Positions 44,999-53,968 of a stretch of DNA of 64,000 nucleotides are shown here, piece after piece (the stretch's first letter is position 1; every line of letters starts with the position of its first letter). Origin of the DNA: CAXBCP01 sp963977005. GTDB lineage: Bacteria > Pseudomonadota > Alphaproteobacteria > MPNO01 > UBA830. The position numbers and the translations under genes are program-made. The stretch covers positions 80,128 to 144,127 of the forward strand of contig CAXBMQ010000011.1 in assembly GCA_963977005.1 (NCBI GenBank), read 5' to 3'. Below the pieces are notes generated by a model. It was not told where the DNA came from. It searched no databases and saw only the letters and a list, made by a program, of their open reading frames with translations.

Positions 44999-45038
44999 AC
45001 GGCGTAGCGCCGTCCGCCAAAACGCGCACCGCTTGCTG

Positions 45039-45452
45039 TCAGACCTCGCGTCCGCGCCTGATCGCGGCAAGGAAAGCCCGCTTGTGACGCCGCTCCCAGT
45101 CCGCGAACGACCAGGGCCTGCCCGTCGGGTGACAGCGCCGCGATGCGACGAACACACCCGCCGCCTCGCCCGAGGCAAGCGTCAGCGTCTCCATCCGGTA
45201 TTCGGGACCTTCGAAGGACGTCAGCAGATCGCGTATCTGCCGGGTACTGCCCGCCGCAAATGACACGGCGAGACCGTCAACGATCCCTGCCCCGGCCGGC
45301 CGGACAACCGGATAGCTGCGCCCCCGCAGGCCGACCCGCTCCCAGCCCGCGAGGCGGGCGGGCGAAACAAGCGCGTCGTCGCGCAACGGTCCGAGAACCG
45401 CCGCCCGGACGTCTGCATCCATCAGCGTGCCGTAGAAAAAGAAAGTCGACAT
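45039..45452 (-). CDS. Gamma-glutamylcyclotransferase-fold protein (AIG2-like)
   Basis: The 137-residue protein starts MSTFFFYGTLMDADVR, with the FYGTLM motif of the gamma-glutamylcyclotransferase/AIG2 family. The acid in TSFEGPEYRMETL is at the position of the catalytic Glu. The family opens gamma-glutamyl amides as pyroglutamate or releases related products. The true substrate is unknown. It is 36 bp downstream of the pgm stop in the same direction. Confidence 0.85.
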   Translation of the reverse strand: MSTFFFYGTLMDADVRAAVLGPLRDDALVSPARLAGWERVGLRGRSYPVVRPAGAGIVDGLAVSFAAGSTRQIRDLLTSFEGPEYRMETLTLASGEAAGVFVASRRCHPTGRPWSFADWERRHKRAFLAAIRRGREV

Positions 45453-45488
45453 GTGCCGTCACGCGATACCGGCGAACCGGCGCGCGCC

Positions 45489-46877
45489 CTAGAAAGCCGG
45501 CGGTTCGATCCCGCTTTCGCGGACCTGGGCGACCAGCGCATCCTTGAGCCGCTGCAACCCGTCCTCGGTCGCCGCCTCGCAGCGCGCGACCAGCACGTCC
45601 TGCGTGTTGGACGACCGCAGCAGCCACCAGCCATCGTCGGTAAGTACCCGGACGCCGTCGATGTCGGACACGTTCGCACCTTCGGCCGCGAGGCGGTCGC
45701 GCACCTCGTCAACCACCGCGAACTTGCGCTCTTCCGAACACGGGAACCGCAATTCAGGCGTGTTGAGCGGTTGCGGCAGGCTGCGGCGGATATCCGCGAG
45801 GCTGTCCTCGCGCTGGGAAAGACAGGCCAGCAGGCGGATCGCCGCATAGAGCGCGTCGTCATATCCGAAATAGCGGTCGGCAAAGAAAATGTGCCCGCTC
45901 ATCTCGCCCGACAGCAGCGCACCGGTCTCGGCCATCTTGGCCTTGATGAGCGAATGGCCGGTCTTCCACATCAGCGGCGTCCCGCCCATCCCGGCGATCT
46001 GGTCGAACAGGACCTGGCTTGCCTTCACATCGGCGATGATCGTGGCGCCGGGATGCGCCGCCAGCACGTCGGCCGCCCAGACGACCATCAGCTGGTCGCC
46101 CCACAGAATTTCGCCGTCGCCGTCGACCACGCCGATCCGGTCGCCATCGCCGTCGAAGGCAATGCCGAGATCGCAGTTTTCCGCCAGCACGACATCGCGC
46201 AGCTGCTGGAGGTTTTCGACCACCGTGGGATCGGGGTGATGGACCGGGAACATCCCGTCGATACGCTCGTTGAGCAGGATGTGCTGGCCGGGAAGCTCGG
46301 CACAGACCTGCACCATCGCCTCGCCCGCCGAGCCGTTTCCGGCATCCCAGGCGACCTTGAGCTCGCGCCCGCTTTTATAGTCCTGCAACACGCGGGCGAC
46401 GTAGCGCGCGAGCATCGGCTCGGCACGATCGGTGCCGGTTCCAGACGCATAATCGCCAGCCGCGGCGATGGTCCCCAGGCCCTGGATATCGTCGCCGTAG
46501 AACGGCTTCGGGCCGCGCATCATCTTGAAACCGTTATATTCCGGGGGGTTATGCGAACCGGAAACCATAATACCGCCGGCGGCATCCAGCACGTTGACCG
46601 CGAAATACAGCATGGGCGTCGGCCCGAGACCGACGCGGACGGCTTCCAGCCCGCAATCCTTCAGCCCGTCGACAACCGCCTGTTCCATATCGGGCGAACT
46701 GAGCCGCCCGTCATAGCCGACGCAGACCGTGCCGCCGCCGTTGCGCGCAATGCCGGTGCCGAACGCCCGCCCGATGGCATAGGCGTCGTCCGCCGACAGC
46801 GTGTCGTCGATAATGCCGCGAATGTCGTATTCGCGCAGGATCGTCGAATCGAACGTATGGGCGCCGCCGCGGCTCAT
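45489..46877 (-). CDS. Phosphomannomutase/phosphoglucomutase
   Basis: The ATG at 46877 overlaps the ugd stop by 4 bp and gives 462 residues. The phosphohexomutase motifs are GIMVSGSHNPPEYNGFK (active-site phosphoserine in SGSHNP), FDGDGDRIGVVD (metal loop), GEMSGHIFF (sugar specificity) and RSSNTQDVLVARCEA (phosphate binding). It interconverts glucose-1-P and glucose-6-P or mannose phosphates; GEMSGH is shared by both activities. With ugd and galU upstream, it supplies UDP-glucose and UDP-glucuronate for surface sugars. Confidence 0.94.
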   Translation of the reverse strand: MSRGGAHTFDSTILREYDIRGIIDDTLSADDAYAIGRAFGTGIARNGGGTVCVGYDGRLSSPDMEQAVVDGLKDCGLEAVRVGLGPTPMLYFAVNVLDAAGGIMVSGSHNPPEYNGFKMMRGPKPFYGDDIQGLGTIAAAGDYASGTGTDRAEPMLARYVARVLQDYKSGRELKVAWDAGNGSAGEAMVQVCAELPGQHILLNERIDGMFPVHHPDPTVVENLQQLRDVVLAENCDLGIAFDGDGDRIGVVDGDGEILWGDQLMVVWAADVLAAHPGATIIADVKASQVLFDQIAGMGGTPLMWKTGHSLIKAKMAETGALLSGEMSGHIFFADRYFGYDDALYAAIRLLACLSQREDSLADIRRSLPQPLNTPELRFPCSEERKFAVVDEVRDRLAAEGANVSDIDGVRVLTDDGWWLLRSSNTQDVLVARCEAATEDGLQRLKDALVAQVRESGIEPPAF

Positions 46878-48202
46878 GCTTTTGCCGCCGCCAGCACGGG
46901 TTCGCGCCCGACGCTGTAATAATCGAACCCGGCTTTGATGATCTCGTCCGGCTTGTAGATGTTGCGCAGGTCGATCATCAGCGGGGCCGACAACAGGCCT
47001 TTCACCCGATCGAGATCGAGCAGGCGGAATTCGTTCCACTCGGTGACGATGGCGAGCGCATCGGCGCCCTCCATGGTTTCGTACGAATCGCCGCAGAACA
47101 CGACGCCGGGCAGCATTTCCTCCGCCTCCTTCATGCCCTGCGGATCGAATGCCCGGATCGTCGCCCCGGCTTCCTGCAACGCCGGCACGATCGCCAGGCT
47201 CGGGCTGTCGCGCATATCGTCGGTATTGGGTTTGAACGTCAGGCCCAGCACCGCGATCGTCTTGCCCTTCACGGAACCGCCGCACCCGTTGATGATCTTG
47301 TCGGCCATCTGGCGCTTGCGGTCTTCATTGACCTTGACCACGGCCTCGATGATATGAAGCGGCGCATCGTTGTCGCGCGCGGTCTGGACCAGGGCGAGCG
47401 TATCCTTCGGGAAGCACGAACCGCCATAGCCCGGCCCTGCGTGCAGGAACTTGCTGCCGATCCTGCCGTCGAGCCCGATGCCCCGCGCCACCTCCTGCAC
47501 GTTCGCGCCGACCTTTTCGCACAGATTGGCGACCTCGTTGATAAACGTGATTTTCGCGGCCAGGAACGTATTGGCGGCATACTTGATCAATTCGGCGGTC
47601 TCGATCTTGGTGTACAGGATCGGCGTTTCCATCAGGAAAAGCGGCCGGTAGAGCTGCTTGAGAACAGCCGACGCCCGGTCGGAATCGGTCCCGATCACGA
47701 CACGGTCGGGACGCATGAAATCCTCGATCGCCGACCCTTCGCGCAGAAATTCCGGGTTGGAGGCCACGTCGAAATCGCCCGCATCGCGGATTTTGCTGAT
47801 TATCCGGTGCACTTCGCGCCCGGTGCCCACCGGCACCGTGGATTTGGTGACAACGACCGTGTAATCGTCGATTGCACGGCCGATTTCCTCGGCGGCGGCA
47901 TAGACATAGGACAGATCGGCATGACCGTCGCCGCGACGGGTCGGCGTACCGACCGCGATAAAGACCACGTCCGCGTCCCGGACTGCCGCCTCCAGGTCGG
48001 TGGTGAAGGACAACCGCCCCGCGGCGACGTTCTTTTCCACCAGTGTATCGAGCCCCGGCTCATAGATCGGCATGATCCCGTCGAGCAGGCGGTCGATCTT
48101 GCCGGCATCCTTGTCGACGCAGACCACGTCGGTGCCGAATTCCGAAAAACAGGCACCCGAAACCAGGCCAACATAGCCTGTGCCGATCATAGCAATACGC
48201 AT
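46874..48202 (-). CDS. ugd: UDP-glucose 6-dehydrogenase
   Basis: The 442-residue enzyme oxidises UDP-glucose to UDP-glucuronate with NAD. The Rossmann motif is MIGTGYVGLVSGACFSEFG. The catalytic cysteine lies in GPGYGGSCFPKDTLAL. VLGLTFKPNTDDMRDSPSL and LDLDRVK end the UDP-binding domain. Length fits the family. It is 13 bp downstream of galU and overlaps pgm, so the three form an operon for UDP-glucuronate. Confidence 0.96.
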   Translation of the reverse strand: MRIAMIGTGYVGLVSGACFSEFGTDVVCVDKDAGKIDRLLDGIMPIYEPGLDTLVEKNVAAGRLSFTTDLEAAVRDADVVFIAVGTPTRRGDGHADLSYVYAAAEEIGRAIDDYTVVVTKSTVPVGTGREVHRIISKIRDAGDFDVASNPEFLREGSAIEDFMRPDRVVIGTDSDRASAVLKQLYRPLFLMETPILYTKIETAELIKYAANTFLAAKITFINEVANLCEKVGANVQEVARGIGLDGRIGSKFLHAGPGYGGSCFPKDTLALVQTARDNDAPLHIIEAVVKVNEDRKRQMADKIINGCGGSVKGKTIAVLGLTFKPNTDDMRDSPSLAIVPALQEAGATIRAFDPQGMKEAEEMLPGVVFCGDSYETMEGADALAIVTEWNEFRLLDLDRVKGLLSAPLMIDLRNIYKPDEIIKAGFDYYSVGREPVLAAAKA

Positions 48203-48215
48203 CGTTTACTCCGAT

Positions 48216-49100
48216 TTATTGGCAGTCTTTGGTCGCATAGGTCTTCACGATCTCTTTGATCTGATCGCGCAATTCGGGTCGCGCCAGCGCAAAGGCGACA
48301 TTGGCTTCGAAAAAACCCGCCTTGTCGCCGCAGTCGAAGCGCGTGCCCTCGAACCGCAATCCGTGAAACGGCGCCTGGCCGATCATCCGGGCCATGGAAT
48401 CGGTCAGCTGGACCTCTCCGCCCGCGCCCTTTTTGCGTTCGCTCAGGTAGTCGAATATTTCCGGCAACAGGATATACCGGCCGATAATGCTCAGTGTCGA
48501 CGGCGCGACGGCGGGGTCCGGCTTCTCGACCAGTCCCTTGACCGCGGCGAGCCGCCCGTCATCGGATTCGATATCGAGGATACCGTACCGGTTGGTATGT
48601 TCCGGCGGCACGTTTTCCACCGCGACGACGTTGCCGCCGGTTTCGTCGAATACATCGACCATCTGCTTCAGGCAGGGCGTCTCCGCCATGACCAGGTCGT
48701 CGGCCAGCAGAATCGCGAAAGGTTCGTTACCGACGAGTTCCCGCGCGCACCATACCGCGTGACCGAGGCCCAGCGGATCCTGCTGGCGGGTATAGACGAT
48801 GCTGCCCGCCTCGAGCACGGGGAATTCGATCGTATGGAGTTCGGCATCCTTGCCGCGTTCGCCGAGAACCTGGCGGAGCTCGAAACTGTGATCGAAGAAA
48901 TCCTCGATCGCCGCCTTGCCGCGCCCGGTGACGAAGATGATCTCCTCTATACCCGCTTCCAGCGCCTCTTCGACGGCATACTGGATAAGCGGCTTGTCGA
49001 CCACCGGCAGCATTTCCTTCGGCATCGCCTTGGTCACCGGCAGAAACCGCGTACCAAGCCCCCCGACCGGAAAGACCGCTTTTCTTATTCGTTTCGTCAC
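48216..49100 (-). CDS. galU: UTP--glucose-1-phosphate uridylyltransferase
   Basis: The GTG at 49100, preceded by GGAG six bases upstream, gives 294 residues beginning VTKRIRKAVFPVGGLGTRFL; an ATG further upstream at 49157 is unlikely. The nucleotidyltransferase motif GLGTRFLPVTKAMPKEMLP is intact, with EKPDP, GRYILLPEIFDYL and FDCGDKAGFFEANV. It makes UDP-glucose from UTP and glucose-1-phosphate. It is the first gene of the galU-ugd-pgm group. Confidence 0.95.
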   Translation of the reverse strand: MTKRIRKAVFPVGGLGTRFLPVTKAMPKEMLPVVDKPLIQYAVEEALEAGIEEIIFVTGRGKAAIEDFFDHSFELRQVLGERGKDAELHTIEFPVLEAGSIVYTRQQDPLGLGHAVWCARELVGNEPFAILLADDLVMAETPCLKQMVDVFDETGGNVVAVENVPPEHTNRYGILDIESDDGRLAAVKGLVEKPDPAVAPSTLSIIGRYILLPEIFDYLSERKKGAGGEVQLTDSMARMIGQAPFHGLRFEGTRFDCGDKAGFFEANVAFALARPELRDQIKEIVKTYATKDCQ

Positions 49101-49370
49101 GGAGAACTCCTTATCCGGCGCCTGCACGCCGACAGCCGGTACAATAGCCGAATCCACAGCAGAATCATCAGGCTAACCCGCCGAATTCCGCGGCGGTTTG
49201 TGCCACGCTCCCCTTGCAGATGCAAGGCGGCGTTGCACGTTATACCGGTCTTATCATGACAGATATGGGACACCGCCGGTCGCTTTAAAGGTATCGATGC
49301 GACCGCCAATTCACACACGGGAACGCGCACACGCTTCCTGCACGGTCCGACACGCCTGCGGGCGGCCTGT

Positions 49371-50117
49371 TCAGGCACCCTGCAGCAATACGTCCTTTGC
49401 CTGGTTGATCTGTGCGGCAAGGAAAGTCGACCCGCCCTTGTCGGGATGATTCGCCATCAGGAGTTTCCGGTGGGCTTCGCGGATTTCCGCCTCGGATGCG
49501 CCCGGCTTTAGGCCCAGCACTTCGTAAGCCTCGTCGCGGGTCATCGATCCGCCCGCACCGGCACGTCGGCCGCCGCCGCCGGAGTGATCATTGCCCCCGT
49601 CCCCGTCCCCGCTCTCGCTCCCGCCTGTGCCCGCGCCACGCCAGTCGGCGCCGTGCACCCGGTCGAGATAGGTTTCCAGCACGGTGGCGGATTGCGGATC
49701 GTTTACGCGGCATTCGCGCAGCAGATCCAGCAGGTCGTCAAGCGACAGTTCTTCCAGGTTCCGGCCTTCGAACCGCCCCTGCAGCACGGTTCCGCGCAGC
49801 ACGCCACTATCGTGTTCCAGCGTCATGCGCAGATAGGCAGTCTCTATATCGGAATTCCGGCCCGGCGTCGGGCCGCGCATGTTGCGCATCGCCTGACCGA
49901 TCGCGCGCCACCGCAACAGCAGGGGCAGCAACAGCATTGCCCAGCCGAAATAGCCCATCCGCCCGCTGACGGCGAAGAAACCGAGAATCGTCACCGCGAC
50001 AACGCCGACCACGACGGCCAGCACTTTCTGCAGGTTCCGCGTGCTGGTGCCCCGCAATCCGCGATAGACGAAATACAGACCGACCAGGACGGCAAGGCCT
50101 AGAATGAGATAGGGCAT
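49371..50117 (-). CDS. Membrane DnaJ-domain protein (DjlA-like)
   Basis: The 248-residue protein has two N-terminal membrane spans (about 2-20 and 31-70). A soluble segment with DIETAYLRMTLEHDSG and LSLDDLLDLLRECRVNDPQS follows, then a Gly/Ser-rich linker. The C-terminal J domain, about 195-248, has YEVLGLKPGASEAEIREAH and the HPD motif in NHPDKGGS. It should be a membrane-tethered co-chaperone of DnaK. Family members of this layout occur across alphaproteobacteria. Confidence 0.9.
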   Translation of the reverse strand: MPYLILGLAVLVGLYFVYRGLRGTSTRNLQKVLAVVVGVVAVTILGFFAVSGRMGYFGWAMLLLPLLLRWRAIGQAMRNMRGPTPGRNSDIETAYLRMTLEHDSGVLRGTVLQGRFEGRNLEELSLDDLLDLLRECRVNDPQSATVLETYLDRVHGADWRGAGTGGSESGDGDGGNDHSGGGGRRAGAGGSMTRDEAYEVLGLKPGASEAEIREAHRKLLMANHPDKGGSTFLAAQINQAKDVLLQGA

Positions 50118-50126
50118 GTCCCGCCG

Positions 50127-50840
50127 CTACTTCATCTGATTGCTGATGAGGCGCGCCGCGCCGCCTTTTTTGCTGGAGTAATCCTCCAGCGCCATGCGGC
50201 CGCCGGCGGCAAACACGGCAACCGCGCTGAGCAGGTCCCTGAGTTGCTGCGCGGAAGCGAGATCGAAGCTGCAATGGGCGCCGCCCGTCAGCTTGGCGAT
50301 CTGGCGGAACGCGCCGGTCGCGACCGGGTCGTTGCCCTCCTGGAAGACGAAGGCCGGCACGCCGCGCACGCCCAGTTCGCCGGCAACATCGCAGACGTCG
50401 TCTATATCCTCCTCGAAGGCGTCGCCGACGAAAACCAGCGCGTTGACGCGCTTCGTATCGGTCTCGCGTATGGCGTGACGCAGGATTTTCCGAATCTGGG
50501 TGCGCCCGCCAAGGCACCGTACCTTGACCATCCGCCGGACCAGTTCGTCCGATGTCGCGACCCACGGGGTCGACTTGCATTCGCCGAAGCCGCGAAAGAA
50601 AACCAGCTGGACCTCGAGACCGCCGAGACCGTCCGTCGCCTTGAACATTTCCGCCTGAAGGTGGCAGGCCTGATCCCACGACGGCTCGCGGCTGGCCGTC
50701 GCATCCATGGCAAACAGCAGCCTGCCGCGCCCGCTCGCGGATTTTACCGAGGGCGTTGCCGCCACCTGAGCCAGGAAGGCCGAAACCTGGTCGGCATTCT
50801 GCTTCGTCGGAAGTGTTTTCTTGCCTTTGTCGCCGGACAT
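50127..50840 (-). CDS. VWA-like domain protein
   Basis: The ATG at 50840 gives 237 residues; a longer upstream frame antiparallel to the SDR gene is rejected. The region RGRLLFAMDATASREPSWDQA carries a D-x-T-x-S-like metal motif (DATAS), and RVNALVFVGDAFEEDIDDV matches the second MIDAS aspartate region of von Willebrand A folds. The rest has ECKSTPWVATSDELVRRM and SFDLASAQQLRDLL. The function is unknown. It lies 9 bp upstream of the DnaJ gene, in the same direction, so the pair may act together. Confidence 0.85.
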   Translation of the reverse strand: MSGDKGKKTLPTKQNADQVSAFLAQVAATPSVKSASGRGRLLFAMDATASREPSWDQACHLQAEMFKATDGLGGLEVQLVFFRGFGECKSTPWVATSDELVRRMVKVRCLGGRTQIRKILRHAIRETDTKRVNALVFVGDAFEEDIDDVCDVAGELGVRGVPAFVFQEGNDPVATGAFRQIAKLTGGAHCSFDLASAQQLRDLLSAVAVFAAGGRMALEDYSSKKGGAARLISNQMK

Positions 50841-50927
50841 CTCTTCTGTCGCTCCGGTTGATACTATTGAGATAATACGAATGCCGGGGTATTTCCAGTT
50901 CACCCTTTTTGCAAAGCGGACGTCCCG

Positions 50928-51692
50928 ATGCCCAAGACACCGGATTATTTCCAGGACAAGACCATTCTGATCACCGGCGGCGCCAGCGGGATCGGGCGTG
51001 CGACGGCGATGATTTTCGCCCGCGAGGGCGCCAATGTCATCGTCGCGGATATCGACACCGCCGGCGCAGAAGCGGTTGCGGCGGCGGTCCGCAAATCGAA
51101 TGCCGGCGCACACGCTGTCACGGTGGACGTCACCGACCGGCCGGCGGTGGACGCCATGATCGCCGATGGCATAAAGGCCTTCGGGCGCATCGATTTTCTG
51201 TTCAACAGCGCGGGCGCGGCGGGACGCCGGTCGTCGTTTCTCGACATCGATGCCGATCTCTGGCGCCGGACCTACGCGCTGAACGTCGACGGCGTGTTCA
51301 ACACCATGCAGTCGGTCCTGCCGCACATGATCGACAACAATCACGGCGTGATCGTCAATATCGCCAGCATGGCGCATCGCCGCGGAGGTCCCGGTCATTC
51401 GACGCATTACGCATCGGCCAAGGGTGCTGTCGTCACGCTGACCATGGGGGTCGCGCGCGAATTCGTCGACCGGGGCATCCGCGCGCTGTCGATCTCGCCC
51501 GGCCCCATCGACACCGCGTTTCAGGCGATCTCGTCGCCGGAGCTCAAACAGCGCATGACCGACGACGTGCCGATGAAGCGCATGGGCACGCCGGAAGAAA
51601 TCGGCGAAATGGTTCTGTTCATGTGTTCCGACGCATGCGAGTTCATGACCGCCGACACGGTCTATATCAATGGCGGGGGCGGCTTCAGATGA
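50928..51692 (+). CDS. Short-chain dehydrogenase/reductase
   Basis: The 254-residue SDR has TGGASGIGRAT (cofactor motif), NSAGAAG (NNAG-like, Asn replaced by Ser next to the sheet), the catalytic Ser in IVNIASMAHRR, and YASAKGAV (YxxxK). SPGPIDT and MGTPEEIGEMVLFMCSDAC are typical of class C SDRs. It reduces or oxidises an unknown alcohol or ketone with NAD(P). Its stop overlaps the slyX start (ATGA). Confidence 0.92.
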   Translation: MPKTPDYFQDKTILITGGASGIGRATAMIFAREGANVIVADIDTAGAEAVAAAVRKSNAGAHAVTVDVTDRPAVDAMIADGIKAFGRIDFLFNSAGAAGRRSSFLDIDADLWRRTYALNVDGVFNTMQSVLPHMIDNNHGVIVNIASMAHRRGGPGHSTHYASAKGAVVTLTMGVAREFVDRGIRALSISPGPIDTAFQAISSPELKQRMTDDVPMKRMGTPEEIGEMVLFMCSDACEFMTADTVYINGGGGFR

Positions 51693-51901
51693 CGGACACC
51701 GAAAAGCGCATCGCCGCCCTCGAAGAACGCATCGCCCATCAGGAGCACATCATCGAGGACCTGAGCGACATGTCGGTCAAACAGTGGAAAGAGATATCGG
51801 ACCTGTCGGACAAGCTCGGCTATCTCAAATCGAAGCTGGAAGAGCTGGAAGACGGGGCGGAAGGCACGCCCGGCAAGGAGCCGCCCCCGCCGCACTACTG
51901 A
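51689..51901 (+). CDS. slyX: SlyX family coiled-coil protein
   Basis: The ATG at 51689 overlaps the SDR stop and gives 70 residues. The sequence RIAALEERIAHQEHIIEDLS, WKEISDLSDKLGYLKSKLEEL is a continuous coiled coil ending in EPPPPHY, the typical C-terminus of SlyX. The function is not established. Translation is coupled to the SDR. Confidence 0.9.
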   Translation: MTDTEKRIAALEERIAHQEHIIEDLSDMSVKQWKEISDLSDKLGYLKSKLEELEDGAEGTPGKEPPPPHY

Positions 51902-51934
51902 GGGGCGGACCGCGCGTATCGCCTGCTAAAAACT

Positions 51935-51966
51935 GTCATCCCGGACTTGTGCCGGGGCCCGGGGCA
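51935..51966. repeat. REP-like palindrome, single copy
   Basis: GTCATCCCGGACTTGTGCCG continues GGGCCCGGGGC and resembles the palindromes at 31066-31139. It lies between slyX and the convergent CmcJ/NvfI-family gene. Confidence 0.7.
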
Positions 51967-52004
51967 ACAACCTCTAATCGATCGAACCCATTCGCCCCAA
52001 CCGA

Positions 52005-52835
52005 TCAATAGAACACGAACGTCCGGGATTCGATGCTTTCGCGCGGCGGCGCATCGGCACGGGTTGCCGGATCGGCGAAGGCCGTATGCGCGGTCAGCTT
52101 CGCCTTGGTGTCGTCCGAATCGAAGCACTTGATCAGGATCGCCTCGTTCGGCTCGATCTTCGGCAGGTAATACCAGTGCTGGTTCGGGTTATGGACCAGG
52201 TGCTGTATCTCGCCGATGCGGTCTTCCGAACGGCGCTCGACCGGGATCAGGTCGGCGGGGTCGATCGAGCGGGCATCGGCGAAGGCGAGCGGCATGCTTT
52301 CCACCGTCTGGCGGTTGCCGCGCCACACATTCATGATCGCGAAGCGGCCCTTCATCAGTTCCTCGGCCTCCGCATCGCCGACGAGATCGCGCAATCGCCG
52401 GCGCGCGGAGCGGTCGGTATAGTCGTTATGCACCATCTGCACCGGTTCGCGCACGGCACGTTCGGCCCGCGTGTTGTCGTCCCCCGCACGCAGGGTGTGG
52501 TCGAACACGATGACCTTGCGCGCACCCGTCTGGCGGCGGATCAGCGCTTCGATCTCGCTTTCATACGTCGTCGTGCGTTCGGCCTCGTCATAGAAATCGA
52601 CGTCGGTCTTGTGATGGACGAGCTGGAAACCTTCGCGGTCGAGGCTGAGCTCATCGGCCAGCGGCCACGCATTGGTGATCGGGACGGTGCGCGTTTCGTG
52701 ATCGCCTTCGTACTGTCCCTCCCCCTCGCCGGGGCGTGACGGCAGGCTGACAGGTGTCGCGCCGTCCCGGACCGCGAAGGTCAGCGGCGCATCGACCGTG
52801 TAGAGGGTCTGGGCGTCTTCAAGAATCTGGGTCAT
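52005..52835 (-). CDS. CmcJ/NvfI family oxidoreductase-like protein
   Basis: The ATG at 52835 gives 276 residues. The family pattern is VIVFDHTLR, then VQMVHNDYTDRSARRRL (an H-x-D pair that could bind metal), IMNVWRGNRQTVESMPLAF with ADARS, HNPNQHWYYLPKIEPNEAIL and the C-terminal APPRESIESRTFVFY. Members are linked to fungal meroterpenoid and bacterial cephamycin biosynthesis and to gibberellin-type desaturases; most bacterial copies are uncharacterised. No biosynthetic cluster is adjacent. It is divergent from purS. Confidence 0.85.
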   Translation of the reverse strand: MTQILEDAQTLYTVDAPLTFAVRDGATPVSLPSRPGEGEGQYEGDHETRTVPITNAWPLADELSLDREGFQLVHHKTDVDFYDEAERTTTYESEIEALIRRQTGARKVIVFDHTLRAGDDNTRAERAVREPVQMVHNDYTDRSARRRLRDLVGDAEAEELMKGRFAIMNVWRGNRQTVESMPLAFADARSIDPADLIPVERRSEDRIGEIQHLVHNPNQHWYYLPKIEPNEAILIKCFDSDDTKAKLTAHTAFADPATRADAPPRESIESRTFVFY

Positions 52836-53030
52836 CGGTTTTCTCCGGTTGCTGTGCCCAAAACCTAATCTTTCTGTTATTCGGATCAATATTGGATATC
52901 TTCATTTTATCTGTGCGTTTTTTGCACAATACGGGTTTCTGGCGGGATCGCTTCATTTTCTGCGGCGAACAGCAGAGAAAATCGCCGAATCCGCGTGAGA
53001 TTCGCACGCCGCTGCGCTAAGCATCCCTGT

Positions 53031-53273
53031 ATGAAGGCGCGTATCCACATCACCCTCAAAAACGGCGTTCTGGATCCGCAGGGCAAAGCCACCGAGCATG
53101 CCCTGGGCGGACTCGGATTCGGCGGCATCAACGATGTCCGTCAGGGCAAGTATATCGAGATGGACCTCGCCGAGAACGATCCGGCGAAGGCGCGCGCCGC
53201 GGTGGAAGCGATGTGCCAGAAACTGCTGGCCAACACCGTCATCGAAAATTACGAGATCGATCTGGACGAATGA
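53031..53273 (+). CDS. purS: Phosphoribosylformylglycinamidine synthase, PurS subunit
   Basis: The ATG at 53031 gives 80 residues, starting MKARIHITLKNGVLDPQGKA. GKYIEMDLAEND and ANTVIENYEIDLDE complete the PurS fold. It bridges PurL and PurQ in the multisubunit FGAM synthase of purine synthesis. Its stop overlaps the purQ start by 4 bp. Confidence 0.95.
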   Translation: MKARIHITLKNGVLDPQGKATEHALGGLGFGGINDVRQGKYIEMDLAENDPAKARAAVEAMCQKLLANTVIENYEIDLDE

Positions 53274-53968
53274 AGGCCGCCGTTATCGTCTCGCCCGGCT
53301 CCAACTGCGACCGCGATGTGCAGGTGGCGTTGCGGCAGAGCGCCGGCAGCGATCCGATCATGCACTGGCATGGCGATGCCAACCTGCCGGATGTCGATCT
53401 TATCGTCGTGCCCGGCGGGTTTTCCTATGGGGATTACCTGCGCGCCGGCGCCCTTGCCGCGCAGTCCCCCGTGATCCGCGAAGTCGTCGCCCGCGCAAAC
53501 CGGGGCGTGCCCGTGCTGGGTATCTGCAACGGCTTCCAGGTTCTCACCGAATGCGGGCTTTTGCCGGGCGTTTTGATGCGCAATGCGGGGCTGAAGTTCA
53601 TCTGCCGCGACGTCGATCTGCGCGTCGAAGCGGCGGATACGGTCTTCACCCGCGCCTATGTGAACGGCCAGATCATCCGCATCCCGGTCGCCCATAACGA
53701 AGGCAATTATTTTGCCGACGACGAAACGCTGAACCGCCTCGACGGCGAGAACCGCGTGGCTTTCCGTTACTGCTCGCCCGAGGGCGAGGTCACGACCGCC
53801 GCCAACCCCAACGGCGCCGCCCGCAATATCGCCGGTATCCTGAACGAGGGCCGCAACGTGCTCGGCATGATGCCCCACCCGGAGCGACTGGCCGACGCAT
53901 TGCTCGGCGGCACCGACGGCCGGCCGATGTTCGACGGGCTGGTCGAAGCGCTGGCCGCTGCCGCATGA
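53270..53968 (+). CDS. purQ: Phosphoribosylformylglycinamidine synthase, glutaminase subunit
   Basis: The 232-residue class I glutamine amidotransferase supplies ammonia to PurL. It begins MKAAVIVSPGSNCDRDV. The nucleophile Cys is in VLGICNGFQVLTE and the His-Glu of the triad in MMPHPERLADALLGG. The start at 53270 overlaps purS by 4 bp, and its stop overlaps purL by 4 bp. Confidence 0.97.
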   Translation: MKAAVIVSPGSNCDRDVQVALRQSAGSDPIMHWHGDANLPDVDLIVVPGGFSYGDYLRAGALAAQSPVIREVVARANRGVPVLGICNGFQVLTECGLLPGVLMRNAGLKFICRDVDLRVEAADTVFTRAYVNGQIIRIPVAHNEGNYFADDETLNRLDGENRVAFRYCSPEGEVTTAANPNGAARNIAGILNEGRNVLGMMPHPERLADALLGGTDGRPMFDGLVEALAAAA

